Below are positions 54,010-61,509 of a DNA stretch of 64,000 nucleotides, piece after piece. The translations under genes and the position numbers were made by a program. A model generated the notes under the pieces. It was not told the origin of the DNA. It saw only the letters and a list, made by a program, of their open reading frames with translations, and searched no databases. The stretch comes from JBBQLG01 sp964251665 (GTDB lineage: Bacteria; Bacteroidota; Bacteroidia; Cytophagales; Spirosomataceae). Position 1 is the first letter of the stretch, and each line of letters begins with the position of its first letter. The stretch is from contig CAXUKO010000025.1 of the NCBI GenBank assembly GCA_964251665.1, positions 17,375 to 81,374 on the forward strand. The letters run 5' to 3'.

Positions 54010-55128
54010 TCATTTGGCCCCAAAACGGGCATCCCGCGTATAAGTCGGGTCCGTCAGCGTGTACAGAAACGTGATGATGTCCTGCTGATCCTGCGCGGAT
54101 AAAGTGATACCTACCTTACCGTTCTGTTTTAAAATCGGGTCGAGCGCCGGGTTATCCACCACGCCGGTAGCATAATGGTTTAAAACCTGTTCCGGCGTTG
54201 CAAACCGCCCGTCATGCATGTATGGCATGGTCAACTGAAAATTCCGGAGACTCGGTACGCGAAATTTGCGTTTGTCCACCTCGTTCAGGGTGACTTGATA
54301 CCGGCCCAAATCTTCGGGTACCACGTTTGCATTAACCGCCAGCCCGTTGTTTCGAAAACTCTGATCGGTGAACAACTCGCCACTGTGACAACTGGCACAA
54401 TTCTGTTTAAACAGCGTCAGGCCGCGCAGTTCCTGCGCGGTCATATCGCCCCCGGCTTCCTTGCGAACATAATGGTCGTATTTGGAATTGGCCGACACCA
54501 TCGTGACCATAAACTGCGACAGGGCTTTCAGGAACCGTTCCGACGTTACCTCTGTCGAGCCAAAAGCCGCATTAAATAGCGACGGGTATTTATTGCTGTT
54601 CTGCACCCTGGCCAATACGTTGGGCATCCGCTCACCCATTTCAACCGGGTTTTCGATGGGCGCAATGGGTAGCAGATCCAAATCTTTAATACCGCCATCC
54701 CAGAAAAAACTGGTACGCCAGGCAACATTCTGCACCCCCGGCACATTACGCGGACCATTTTTATCACCTACACCATGACTCAGGGGATGATCGGTATGCG
54801 AAAAAGCGGAGCCCTGTATATGGCAAAAGGCGCAGCTGATCAATCCATTAGACGACAGGGTCACATCGTAAAACAAGGTTCGGCCCAACTCCACCCCTTC
54901 AACCGTCAGGGGATTTTTCGACAGATCGTATACCATATCGGGGAAGTTGGCAGGTTTGGTAAACGTCAACGGCGTGGCCTGATACGTCACGCCTGTGTTG
55001 CTGCCGGGCGTAGTGGTAGTGGGTGGCGCGGGTTGCACATCACTGGCCGTCTGCCCCGACTGGCAGGCAACCGCCAGGCCAAACAGCGCCACACTTGCCC
55101 ATAAACCAACTTTCTGAAACGTTCGCAT
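54010..55128 (-). CDS. MbnH-like diheme cytochrome c peroxidase family protein
   Basis: A 372-residue MauG/CcpA-family diheme protein. ATG 55128 gives a lipoprotein signal with Cys22 (GLAVACQS). Two heme motifs are CAFCH (Cys99, Cys102, His103) and CASCH (Cys244, Cys247, His248), with FWDGGIKDL, NPVEMG and YMHDGRFATPEQVLNHYA between and after them. It follows the MbnP gene after 4 bases. In known pairs MbnH oxidises a tryptophan of MbnP to kynurenine, creating a copper site. So this is better read as MbnH than as a general peroxidase; that is inference from context. Confidence 0.85.
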   Translation of the reverse strand: MRTFQKVGLWASVALFGLAVACQSGQTASDVQPAPPTTTTPGSNTGVTYQATPLTFTKPANFPDMVYDLSKNPLTVEGVELGRTLFYDVTLSSNGLISCAFCHIQGSAFSHTDHPLSHGVGDKNGPRNVPGVQNVAWRTSFFWDGGIKDLDLLPIAPIENPVEMGERMPNVLARVQNSNKYPSLFNAAFGSTEVTSERFLKALSQFMVTMVSANSKYDHYVRKEAGGDMTAQELRGLTLFKQNCASCHSGELFTDQSFRNNGLAVNANVVPEDLGRYQVTLNEVDKRKFRVPSLRNFQLTMPYMHDGRFATPEQVLNHYATGVVDNPALDPILKQNGKVGITLSAQDQQDIITFLYTLTDPTYTRDARFGAK

Positions 55129-55132
55129 TGAC

Positions 55133-55957
55133 TTAAGGTTCAACCAGTTGGCGGGTTTGGTCATAGCGAAATAACTGACTGTAATTGCTGGCAATGGTAG
55201 CCGAATAGGGATCAACCATTACGTCGGGATGCTGGGCAATACTCAGCTTCGTTGCAGTACCAAAGATCTGCAGTACATCGGCTTTCACCACCACCTGAGG
55301 TAATCTATCATTGCCCACCACAACCGGTGAATTGCCGAGCGCCAGAGTTACCGTCTTCAGGTTATTGAGCGTTTTCGTGGTTAACCCGCCGAAGAAGCCA
55401 ATATGGTACTGAAACTTATTCAGGCCCGTTGCGTCTACCGGAGCGACAGGCGATGTACCTTCGAATTTCAGGAAAATATAGCCCGAATTCCACTCCCAGT
55501 ACATATCGTTGGCCGCCGTTGCCGAACCGGCAGGGTCCAGCACACCTTTGCGCTGACTGATGTTACTCACACTACGCAGGCTGTCGACACCAACCAGGTA
55601 CGAAACGCTGGTATAATTTCCGGCGGGCATATTGCGGAACACAATCAGCTGCGACGCTTTATCAGATTCTTTTACCAGAAAATAGCTGCTATCCTGCGGC
55701 ACCACATAGTCAGTACCGTCTGCCCGTTTGAACCGGAAATTGCTGAGGTAGTAATTAAGCGTTGTCACAGTGAATGGCTCTCCGCTGCTATTGGTGTACC
55801 GTCCGGTACCCAGTATCAGGTCCTCGTTACCTACTACATTATCAAGTTGCAGTTGCAGATTCCCGGTGCCCGGCGACGGATCACTGGTTTTGCAGGCTAC
55901 TACCCAAGCGCTGAACGCCAGCACTAAAGCCAGCGGAATAAGCAGATATTTTTTCAT
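55133..55957 (-). CDS. MbnP-family lipoprotein
   Basis: A 274-residue lipoprotein (lipobox Cys22, SAWVVACKT). ATG 55957 is chosen since 48 upstream residues would hide the signal. MbnP marks are VTTLNYYLSNFRFKRADGT, FRNMPAGNYTSVSYLVGVDS, DMYWEWNSGYIFLKFEG and the metal-type FQYHIGFFGG. The Trp pair in MYWEWN is the likely region modified by MbnH, whose gene follows directly. MbnP proteins bind copper. Upstream lies a YHS relic and then a TonB receptor. Confidence 0.85.
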   Translation of the reverse strand: MKKYLLIPLALVLAFSAWVVACKTSDPSPGTGNLQLQLDNVVGNEDLILGTGRYTNSSGEPFTVTTLNYYLSNFRFKRADGTDYVVPQDSSYFLVKESDKASQLIVFRNMPAGNYTSVSYLVGVDSLRSVSNISQRKGVLDPAGSATAANDMYWEWNSGYIFLKFEGTSPVAPVDATGLNKFQYHIGFFGGLTTKTLNNLKTVTLALGNSPVVVGNDRLPQVVVKADVLQIFGTATKLSIAQHPDVMVDPYSATIASNYSQLFRYDQTRQLVEP

Positions 55958-56052
55958 AACAGGCAGATTGACAGATAAATCATATCGGGATAACGCAGGA
56001 ACACGGAAGAAACTTACAACCACCCGTGTTTTTAATCCTATGCGCTGTTTTA

Positions 56053-56283
56053 TTACTTTGTTGCGTACCGGCTTGGGTCCTTCGCAAAACGGTACCGGCA
56101 AAGATCACTGCAAAAACCGTATTGCCTGCCGCCGAACATCGCTGTCGGGGTGGTAACTTTTGGAACGATCGTCTGACAAACCGGGTCGGTACCTTCAATC
56201 AGCAGACCCGCTGGGGGGCGTTTGTTAAGCTGTGCAATGGTAACCGTTTTACGGACGATCTTAACATCGAGAGCTTGACCCCA
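56053..56283 (-). pseudogene. YHS-domain fragment without a start codon
   Basis: About 76 codons open to a TAA at 56053-56055. They encode a YHS metal-binding domain: GTDPVCQTIVPKV, MFGGRQYGFCSDLCRYRF and AKDPSRYATK, preceded by VRKTVTIAQLNKRPPAGLL. The Cys pattern matches that of the DJ-1-YHS fusion at 58665-59597 (about half of the domain's residues are the same). No ATG, GTG or TTG lies in frame between a stop at 56284-56286 and the YHS core. It begins right after the TonB-receptor stop in the same frame. It is most likely the tail of a lost gene, or perhaps read by termination-reinitiation. Confidence 0.6.
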
Positions 56284-56316
56284 TCAACTATCTCCACATT
56301 CAGCTACAGGGCACCA

Positions 56317-58620
56317 TCAAAATCTGCTCGTCAGGGTAAGGCCCAGCATTCGTGGATTGCTCAATAAATATGTACCAAGGCCCCAAGCAATATAGTGCCG
56401 GTCGGTCAGATTGCGTACCCAGCCTGCCAGTTCGTAGTTTTTGTAGCTGGCTCCTACCCGCAGGTTGAACAGGCTGAACGGCGGTTGTTTCTGCGCGTTG
56501 TTGAAGTCGAAATAATACGTGCCGGTGTATTTGTGTTCACCCCGTAAAAATACGGAAGCCGATTTACTGAACGTGTACGTGTATTGAAAGGCCAGAAACG
56601 AAGCCGCACCGGGGGTGTAAACGGGTCGGTTACCCCGGAAGTCGGCGTTGTTGAAGTTAACATCCAGGGCGGTCAAGCGGCTGTAGCGGGCGTGGCTCAG
56701 GCTGCCGTTCCACTCCACCTGCAGCCCTTTGGCAGGCAGTCCTGTCGCTTCCAGTTCGACGCCCAGGTTGTTCATGTCGCCCACATTTCGGGTGACGAAA
56801 AAAGGTCCATCGAAGATCCCAACCTGCTGATCGCGTTGTTGCAGGTAGAAGCCCGTCAGGTTGAGCCGCAGCCGCTTGTGCCAAAGGGTATTTTTAAGGC
56901 CAATTTCGTAGTTGTCGGAAAATTCGGGTTTGTAGGGAAAATCTTCCGGGCGCGGGGCAAACAGGTTCAGTCCGCCCGCCCGGAAGCCGCGGGCGTATTG
57001 CGCGTAAATCAGGGTGTTATCACTCAACTGATAATCCAGAATGACCTTGGGGGTGATTGCCGGGAACGTAGCCCTGTAGCTGGTGAATGGAACCAGGTTC
57101 ATTACGGCTCCGCTGCCGGAAAGGCTGTCCTGCTTCTGGGCTACCTGGCGGCTTTCGTAATCGTAGCGTAAGCCCGCCGTCAACGTGAGCCGGTCCGCGA
57201 GTCGGTAGGAAGTCTGCCCGAAAAAGGCAATGCCGAGGTTCGTCAGGTTACTCGTGATTCGGAGCGAGGCATTGCCCTGGTCTACCGGCTGAAACTGCGA
57301 CGATTCATTCAGGCCATTGCGCAGAAATAGAAACGAACCCAGCGTCCACTTCAGGCGTGACTGTTGGTTGGTGGCGGACGACAAACGCAGCTCCTGGGTA
57401 AAGGCACGCTGATTGGTCACGTTGTTTCCCTGGGCACCCAGAATTTCATACCGGTCGGGGTACCCAAGCTGGTAGTGGATGTAGGAGCTGACCGAGGTAA
57501 TGTTGACCTTGTCGCCGTAATAGTTCGCGGCCAGTGAGGCATTCAGGTTCGAGCGTTGTTCGCGGTTGGTCGTCCCGATTGTCACCCGGTAGTGGGAAGC
57601 CAGCGCAGCCGAATCGGACCCAAACCAAGGGTAGCTGCCCTTGTCGTTGTCCGCTTCGGCGCGCAGGTTGAGGGCCAGATTCCAGCGACTGGAGGCTACA
57701 TACCGCAGGTTCAGCCCACCACTCACACTTTGCAGCCGGTCGAAGGCGCTGTTGGTCAGGGTGTTGGTGTAGATGCCGCTGCGCCGGTTGAACAACCCTG
57801 AAACGCCTAAGAACAGCCTGTCTTTGACTAAAGGCGTGCTGAAACTGGCTTCGTAGCGTTGCTGCCCGAAGTTACCGATGCTCAACTGGGCGTAGCCTTC
57901 GGTGCGGTTGGTGGGCTTGCGGGTGGTGATGTTGATGACCCCGCCAAAGGCGTTTCGGCCGAACAGCGTCCCCTGTGGCCCCCGCAGTACCTCCACGCTG
58001 GCGATGTTGTTGAATTGCAGCGGGGCCGAAAAGAACTCAAACTGATACACCCCATCCACATACATTGCCACGGCCTGTTCATTGGTAAAGCCCAGCACTC
58101 CCCGGATGTTGAGAAAGGTAGCACTGGTGCTGTTGCCGTGTTCAACGGTTTGCAGGCTCGGTGCCAAGGCCGACAGGTCGCTGATTGACCAGACCCGATA
58201 CTCCTGTAATTGTTTGGGACTCAGCACCGAAACTGCAGCCGGTGTTTTCTGTAGGTCAGTTTCCGTTTTCTCGGCGGTGACCACGACCTCATCCAAGGCC
58301 TGGGTGCTTCCGGCCAGCGTTACCGCCAGTGAAACGGTCGGACCGTCATGCGGTTGATTACGGGTTACGGAAACCCGCTGAATCTGGGTGGCAAACCCAA
58401 CGGCCCGGATGGAGACCTGATACTGCCCCGGTGCCACAGTCAGTGAAAAGTTGCCCGCCTGGTCGGTAACCGTTCCTCTGGCCGTGTTGAGCAGTGTAAT
58501 GCTGGCAAACCCAATGGCCTCTCCTGCCTGCGTTTTTACAGTTCCTCTGAGGGTTTGGGCAAACACGGATGCCGACAAAAACAAGACCGCCAGCAACGGC
58601 AAAAGACGGAGGGGAATCAT
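56317..58620 (-). CDS. TonB-dependent receptor in the MbnP/YHS cluster
   Basis: A 767-residue outer-membrane receptor. ATG 58620 gives a signal peptide (MIPLRLLPLLAVLFLSASVF). Carboxypeptidase-like domain (GTVKTQAGEAIGFASITLLN), plug (SDLSALAPSLQTVEHGN; LNIRGVLGFTNEQAVAMYVD; VLRGPQGTLFGRNAFGGVIN) and barrel ending LGLTLTSRF. The plug resembles Fe-complex receptors of the pesticin/FyuA-like group. Neighbours (DJ-1-YHS upstream by 45 bases, MbnP/MbnH downstream) suggest a copper or copper-complex substrate; that is inference. Confidence 0.9.
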   Translation of the reverse strand: MIPLRLLPLLAVLFLSASVFAQTLRGTVKTQAGEAIGFASITLLNTARGTVTDQAGNFSLTVAPGQYQVSIRAVGFATQIQRVSVTRNQPHDGPTVSLAVTLAGSTQALDEVVVTAEKTETDLQKTPAAVSVLSPKQLQEYRVWSISDLSALAPSLQTVEHGNSTSATFLNIRGVLGFTNEQAVAMYVDGVYQFEFFSAPLQFNNIASVEVLRGPQGTLFGRNAFGGVINITTRKPTNRTEGYAQLSIGNFGQQRYEASFSTPLVKDRLFLGVSGLFNRRSGIYTNTLTNSAFDRLQSVSGGLNLRYVASSRWNLALNLRAEADNDKGSYPWFGSDSAALASHYRVTIGTTNREQRSNLNASLAANYYGDKVNITSVSSYIHYQLGYPDRYEILGAQGNNVTNQRAFTQELRLSSATNQQSRLKWTLGSFLFLRNGLNESSQFQPVDQGNASLRITSNLTNLGIAFFGQTSYRLADRLTLTAGLRYDYESRQVAQKQDSLSGSGAVMNLVPFTSYRATFPAITPKVILDYQLSDNTLIYAQYARGFRAGGLNLFAPRPEDFPYKPEFSDNYEIGLKNTLWHKRLRLNLTGFYLQQRDQQVGIFDGPFFVTRNVGDMNNLGVELEATGLPAKGLQVEWNGSLSHARYSRLTALDVNFNNADFRGNRPVYTPGAASFLAFQYTYTFSKSASVFLRGEHKYTGTYYFDFNNAQKQPPFSLFNLRVGASYKNYELAGWVRNLTDRHYIAWGLGTYLLSNPRMLGLTLTSRF

Positions 58621-58664
58621 ACGTAAGTAGTGCAAGTGCATATAGTGTGTGCGTTGAGAAAGGC

Positions 58665-59597
58665 TTATTTACCCACGTATTTAGCCGGGGCGCGCTCGAA
58701 CCGCGTTTTGCAAACACCACTGCAAAAACCATATTGTTTCCCGCCGAACATCACGGTTTGTTCAGTACCCTTCGGTACGGTCATCCGGCAAACGGGGTCG
58801 ATGCCCTCAGCCGCCAGAGAGACCATGTTGGCCGCTGGTTTTATGGGTTTACCGACTGCTACCGGCGTGGGGGCGGTTCGTTTAGGGGCGGTTTTCGGTG
58901 TTTTGGTATGAACGGTCGGGTGCTGGCCGACGATCAGGCCCGATTCGGGATTCCACTGATCGTATTCAATAAGTTCAGCCACGGCGCGAGCGTCCGGGGC
59001 ACCCCGCAGCCGCGCGACTACCCGCAAGGCTCCGTCGATGCCCGCCGATACGCCCGCCGTCGTCAACAACTTGCCATCTTCCACAAACCGGGTATGCTCC
59101 ATCACCCGCGCTTTGGGTGTCATCTGTTGCAGCATCTGGGTGGAGCCCCAATGCGTCGTAACCGTTTTGTTATCCAGCAGTCCGGCCTTTCCCAATACGT
59201 AAGCGCCCGTGCAGACCGACATGGTCAGTTGACGTTGCGGGGTTGTCCGCCGAATCCAGTTAATAACGGCCGTATCGGCCACAACCGCCTGAATATACTC
59301 CCCCCCTGCCCCCGGCACCACCAGAATGTCGGGCTGCGGGCAGTCGGCGATAGTATAATCAGGGGTGATGGTGAGTGCCTTTTTCATCGTGTTCAGCAGA
59401 CCGGGTTTGGCCGCTACGGTGTACACTCGGCTGTTTGTCATGCTGCTAAACACTTCCAGCGGTCCGGCGAAGTCGAGCAGTTCGACACCCGGATACAGGA
59501 AGATGGCGATGTTGGTGGGCTTATTGGTGGTTGCCGGTTGAGCCAGCAGGGGTGCGCTGAGAATCAGCACGAAGGCCAGTGCGATGATTGATTTCAT
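58665..59597 (-). CDS. Secreted DJ-1/PfpI-domain protein fused to a YHS domain
   Basis: A 310-residue exported fusion. Signal peptide MKSIIALAFVLILSAPLLAQ; then a DJ-1/PfpI (GlxA-type glutamine-amidotransferase-like) domain at about 28-225 (IAIFLYPGVELLDFAGPLEV; nucleophile Cys129 in MSVCTGAYVLGKAGLL; TTAGVSAGIDGAL); a Pro/Thr/Lys-rich linker (TKTPKTAPKRTAPTPVAVGK); and a C-terminal YHS domain with Cys270, Cys292 and Cys296 (GIDPVCRMTV; YGFCSGVCKTRF). DJ-1/PfpI members are cytoplasmic isonitrile hydratases, amidases or regulators; periplasmic export and a metal-binding YHS tail are unusual. It opens the operon with the TonB receptor and MbnP/MbnH. Confidence 0.85.
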   Translation of the reverse strand: MKSIIALAFVLILSAPLLAQPATTNKPTNIAIFLYPGVELLDFAGPLEVFSSMTNSRVYTVAAKPGLLNTMKKALTITPDYTIADCPQPDILVVPGAGGEYIQAVVADTAVINWIRRTTPQRQLTMSVCTGAYVLGKAGLLDNKTVTTHWGSTQMLQQMTPKARVMEHTRFVEDGKLLTTAGVSAGIDGALRVVARLRGAPDARAVAELIEYDQWNPESGLIVGQHPTVHTKTPKTAPKRTAPTPVAVGKPIKPAANMVSLAAEGIDPVCRMTVPKGTEQTVMFGGKQYGFCSGVCKTRFERAPAKYVGK

Positions 59598-59661
59598 GAT
59601 TGATGCGTGTAAAGCGTTTAGTAAATAGTCGAGCGGGAAATTACTTACATTGGATTACCTG

Positions 59662-59697
59662 CATCGAAGGCCGGGCTATTCAGCCCGGCCTTCGATG
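59662..59697. terminator. Perfect 16-bp hairpin
   Basis: CATCGAAGGCCGGGCT and AGCCCGGCCTTCGATG are exact complements around a 4-base loop, directly after the stop codon of the PepSY gene (minus strand). No T-run. Confidence 0.7.
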
Positions 59698-59700
59698 AAC

Positions 59701-61350
59701 CTACTTTACTTTCAGAAACAACGCCAGCCCAAACAGACTCACCACCAGCACACCGAGGGCCGACACCATGGTGATGATGTCGCGGATGTCTTTTCCGGCC
59801 GCATCAACCCCGCTGTATTTGTGCAGAAAGGCAAACGAAAGCCCTTCGAGCCGGTCGCTGTCCACAATTTTAGCGGCCAGCCGCCCCGTTGCCGGCTCCA
59901 CATAGTACGTCAGTTTGTCGGGCGTATCCAGAGCCAGTTTTACTACGGGCAACCGCTTATTGATAAAGCCATACTCCCGGTCGAATTTGGTCAGGAACTC
60001 GGTTTTAAGCAGGTCAGGCAGTTCGCCCGCCGATGCCTGTTGCCGGTCATCCATCATCTCGCAGCAAGCCGGTCCCTTCCCTGATGTTTCAGCGGCCCAG
60101 AAACTCATCACCAGGTCTTTGGCATGAGTCATAACGCCGTCGGGCAGCAAGGCGGCTGTCTGCACGTCGTAATAAGCCAGCGTTGGTTTGGCCGTGCTCT
60201 CCGCTTTTCGGCTTCCACCTTCGGCATTGTCGATCTGCTTTTTGTTCCAGCCACCCTTATCCGCCGGTTTAGTGAAGACCTGGTAGTAGGGCTTGCCATC
60301 CACCACCGCCAGGGATAAGTTGGTTACCTGACTCCAGTCGACGGGCAGGCTCAATACCGAAGCCGTCAGCGCGTCGGTCGCTACCAGCGGTTGCCGCACA
60401 TAGCGGATGCGGTCGTCGGGCGTCAGTTTCCGGGTGGCGTGATAGGCTCCGCTGAAAGCAAACGTGAATGTCACCAGGGACACCAAAATACCAATCTGCC
60501 GGTGATATTTTCGAAGGACACCTACCTTGTTGGCTGCGTTACGTGGTTTTTTGAATAGTCTCCACATGAACCCGTAAATGACAATGCCACTGAGCATCGA
60601 GATAATAATGATGCTCAGGCACAGCACCATCACGCCGATGCGCAGGGTATTGTTGCTGATGGTCGCCAGCCAGTCCCAGTTATGGAAATTGTTGAAGAGC
60701 CACAAAAACGCCTTCCGGCTCCGCTCATTGTAGTTCGCCAGCCGCCCCTGTTCGGTTTCCACGTACACATCCATGCGGTCGGCCCGGTCGAAACTGACTT
60801 TATACACTGGCAACAGCCGGTTCACATACCGGTACTCGTTCGAGAAGTCGGTTACGGGCACCAATTGCACCGGCGTTTTGGCATCGTCGATAAAATACCG
60901 GGCCAGCGATTCGGCATACTGGCGGTCGCCATTGGGGAGCAGGGTACCCGTTTGCGCATCGTAGTAACTGAGCGCATTGCTCGCCCCTTTCACCTGATAA
61001 TAAGCCCGTTTGTTCAGGGTAACGACCCGGAACGAACGGAGCCGTTCGACCCTATTTTGCCGCAGTACGGTCGTCAGAGGCAATTTAAGGGCAGCCCGGT
61101 CTACTGCGTCCGGCTTCATGAACTCATGGGCAATAGTTGGCTTGAACCAGTGCGACATGAACGGGTGCGACAGGCCGCTGATCGTCCAGAAGATAACCGG
61201 TACCACCGTAATGATGCCAATGAGCCGGTGCCAGCGGTACATATTTTTTTTGACATATCGGCGCAGGCCCGACGCAGCCGGAACAGTGTCGGTCGATTGG
61301 GAGGTTGTTACCCCCTGGAAGGGCAGCACCTTAGGTTTTTGGGTATCCAT
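59701..61350 (-). CDS. PepSY-associated TM-helix protein
   Basis: A 549-residue inner-membrane protein. ATG 61350 is chosen; it lies 2 bases after the small upstream gene, and the longer frame overlaps that gene. Four helices are visible: near residues 35-60 (MYRWHRLIGIITVVPVIFWT, with a likely heme-ligand His), LRIGVMVLCLSIIIISMLSG, IGILVSLVTFTFAFSGAYHA and the C-terminal ALGVLVVSLFGLALFLKV. The periplasmic loops contain PepSY-like repeats (AYYQVKGASNALSYYDAQTG). Such proteins often sit beside TonB siderophore receptors and are thought to reduce ferric complexes in the periplasm. Confidence 0.88.
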   Translation of the reverse strand: MDTQKPKVLPFQGVTTSQSTDTVPAASGLRRYVKKNMYRWHRLIGIITVVPVIFWTISGLSHPFMSHWFKPTIAHEFMKPDAVDRAALKLPLTTVLRQNRVERLRSFRVVTLNKRAYYQVKGASNALSYYDAQTGTLLPNGDRQYAESLARYFIDDAKTPVQLVPVTDFSNEYRYVNRLLPVYKVSFDRADRMDVYVETEQGRLANYNERSRKAFLWLFNNFHNWDWLATISNNTLRIGVMVLCLSIIIISMLSGIVIYGFMWRLFKKPRNAANKVGVLRKYHRQIGILVSLVTFTFAFSGAYHATRKLTPDDRIRYVRQPLVATDALTASVLSLPVDWSQVTNLSLAVVDGKPYYQVFTKPADKGGWNKKQIDNAEGGSRKAESTAKPTLAYYDVQTAALLPDGVMTHAKDLVMSFWAAETSGKGPACCEMMDDRQQASAGELPDLLKTEFLTKFDREYGFINKRLPVVKLALDTPDKLTYYVEPATGRLAAKIVDSDRLEGLSFAFLHKYSGVDAAGKDIRDIITMVSALGVLVVSLFGLALFLKVK

Positions 61351-61352
61351 AC

Positions 61353-61505
61353 TTAGCTTACAGTGAAAAAGAATGAGATAAAGCCAATGAAAAGCAGGGC
61401 GTGAATCAGGGTCAGCAAGGCCCATACTACGCCATTGCCGGACGCAGGACGCAAACAAACGCCCGTCCCGGCCAGCAGTTGTTGTAATTCCCCGGATGAA
61501 ACCAT
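61353..61505 (-). CDS. 50-residue membrane protein in the receptor-PepSY operon
   Basis: A small protein with one strong C-terminal helix (VVWALLTLIHALLFIGFISF). Its ATG lies 5 bases after the stop codon of the TonB-receptor gene and its stop 2 bases before the PepSY start, which strongly supports translation within one operon. N-terminal part MVSSGELQQLLAGTGVCLRP. No family recognised; it may be a small partner of the PepSY protein. Confidence 0.7.
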   Translation of the reverse strand: MVSSGELQQLLAGTGVCLRPASGNGVVWALLTLIHALLFIGFISFFFTVS

Positions 61506-61509
61506 ACCG

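Noticed and set aside
56026..56367. Plus-strand frame starting with a hydrophobic stretch
   Set aside because: Antisense of the YHS fragment and the receptor's 3' end; the minus-strand reading gives a recognisable metal-binding domain.
58569..59591. A 340-codon plus-strand open frame
   Set aside because: Antisense shadow of the DJ-1-YHS gene, which has clear domains and operon context.
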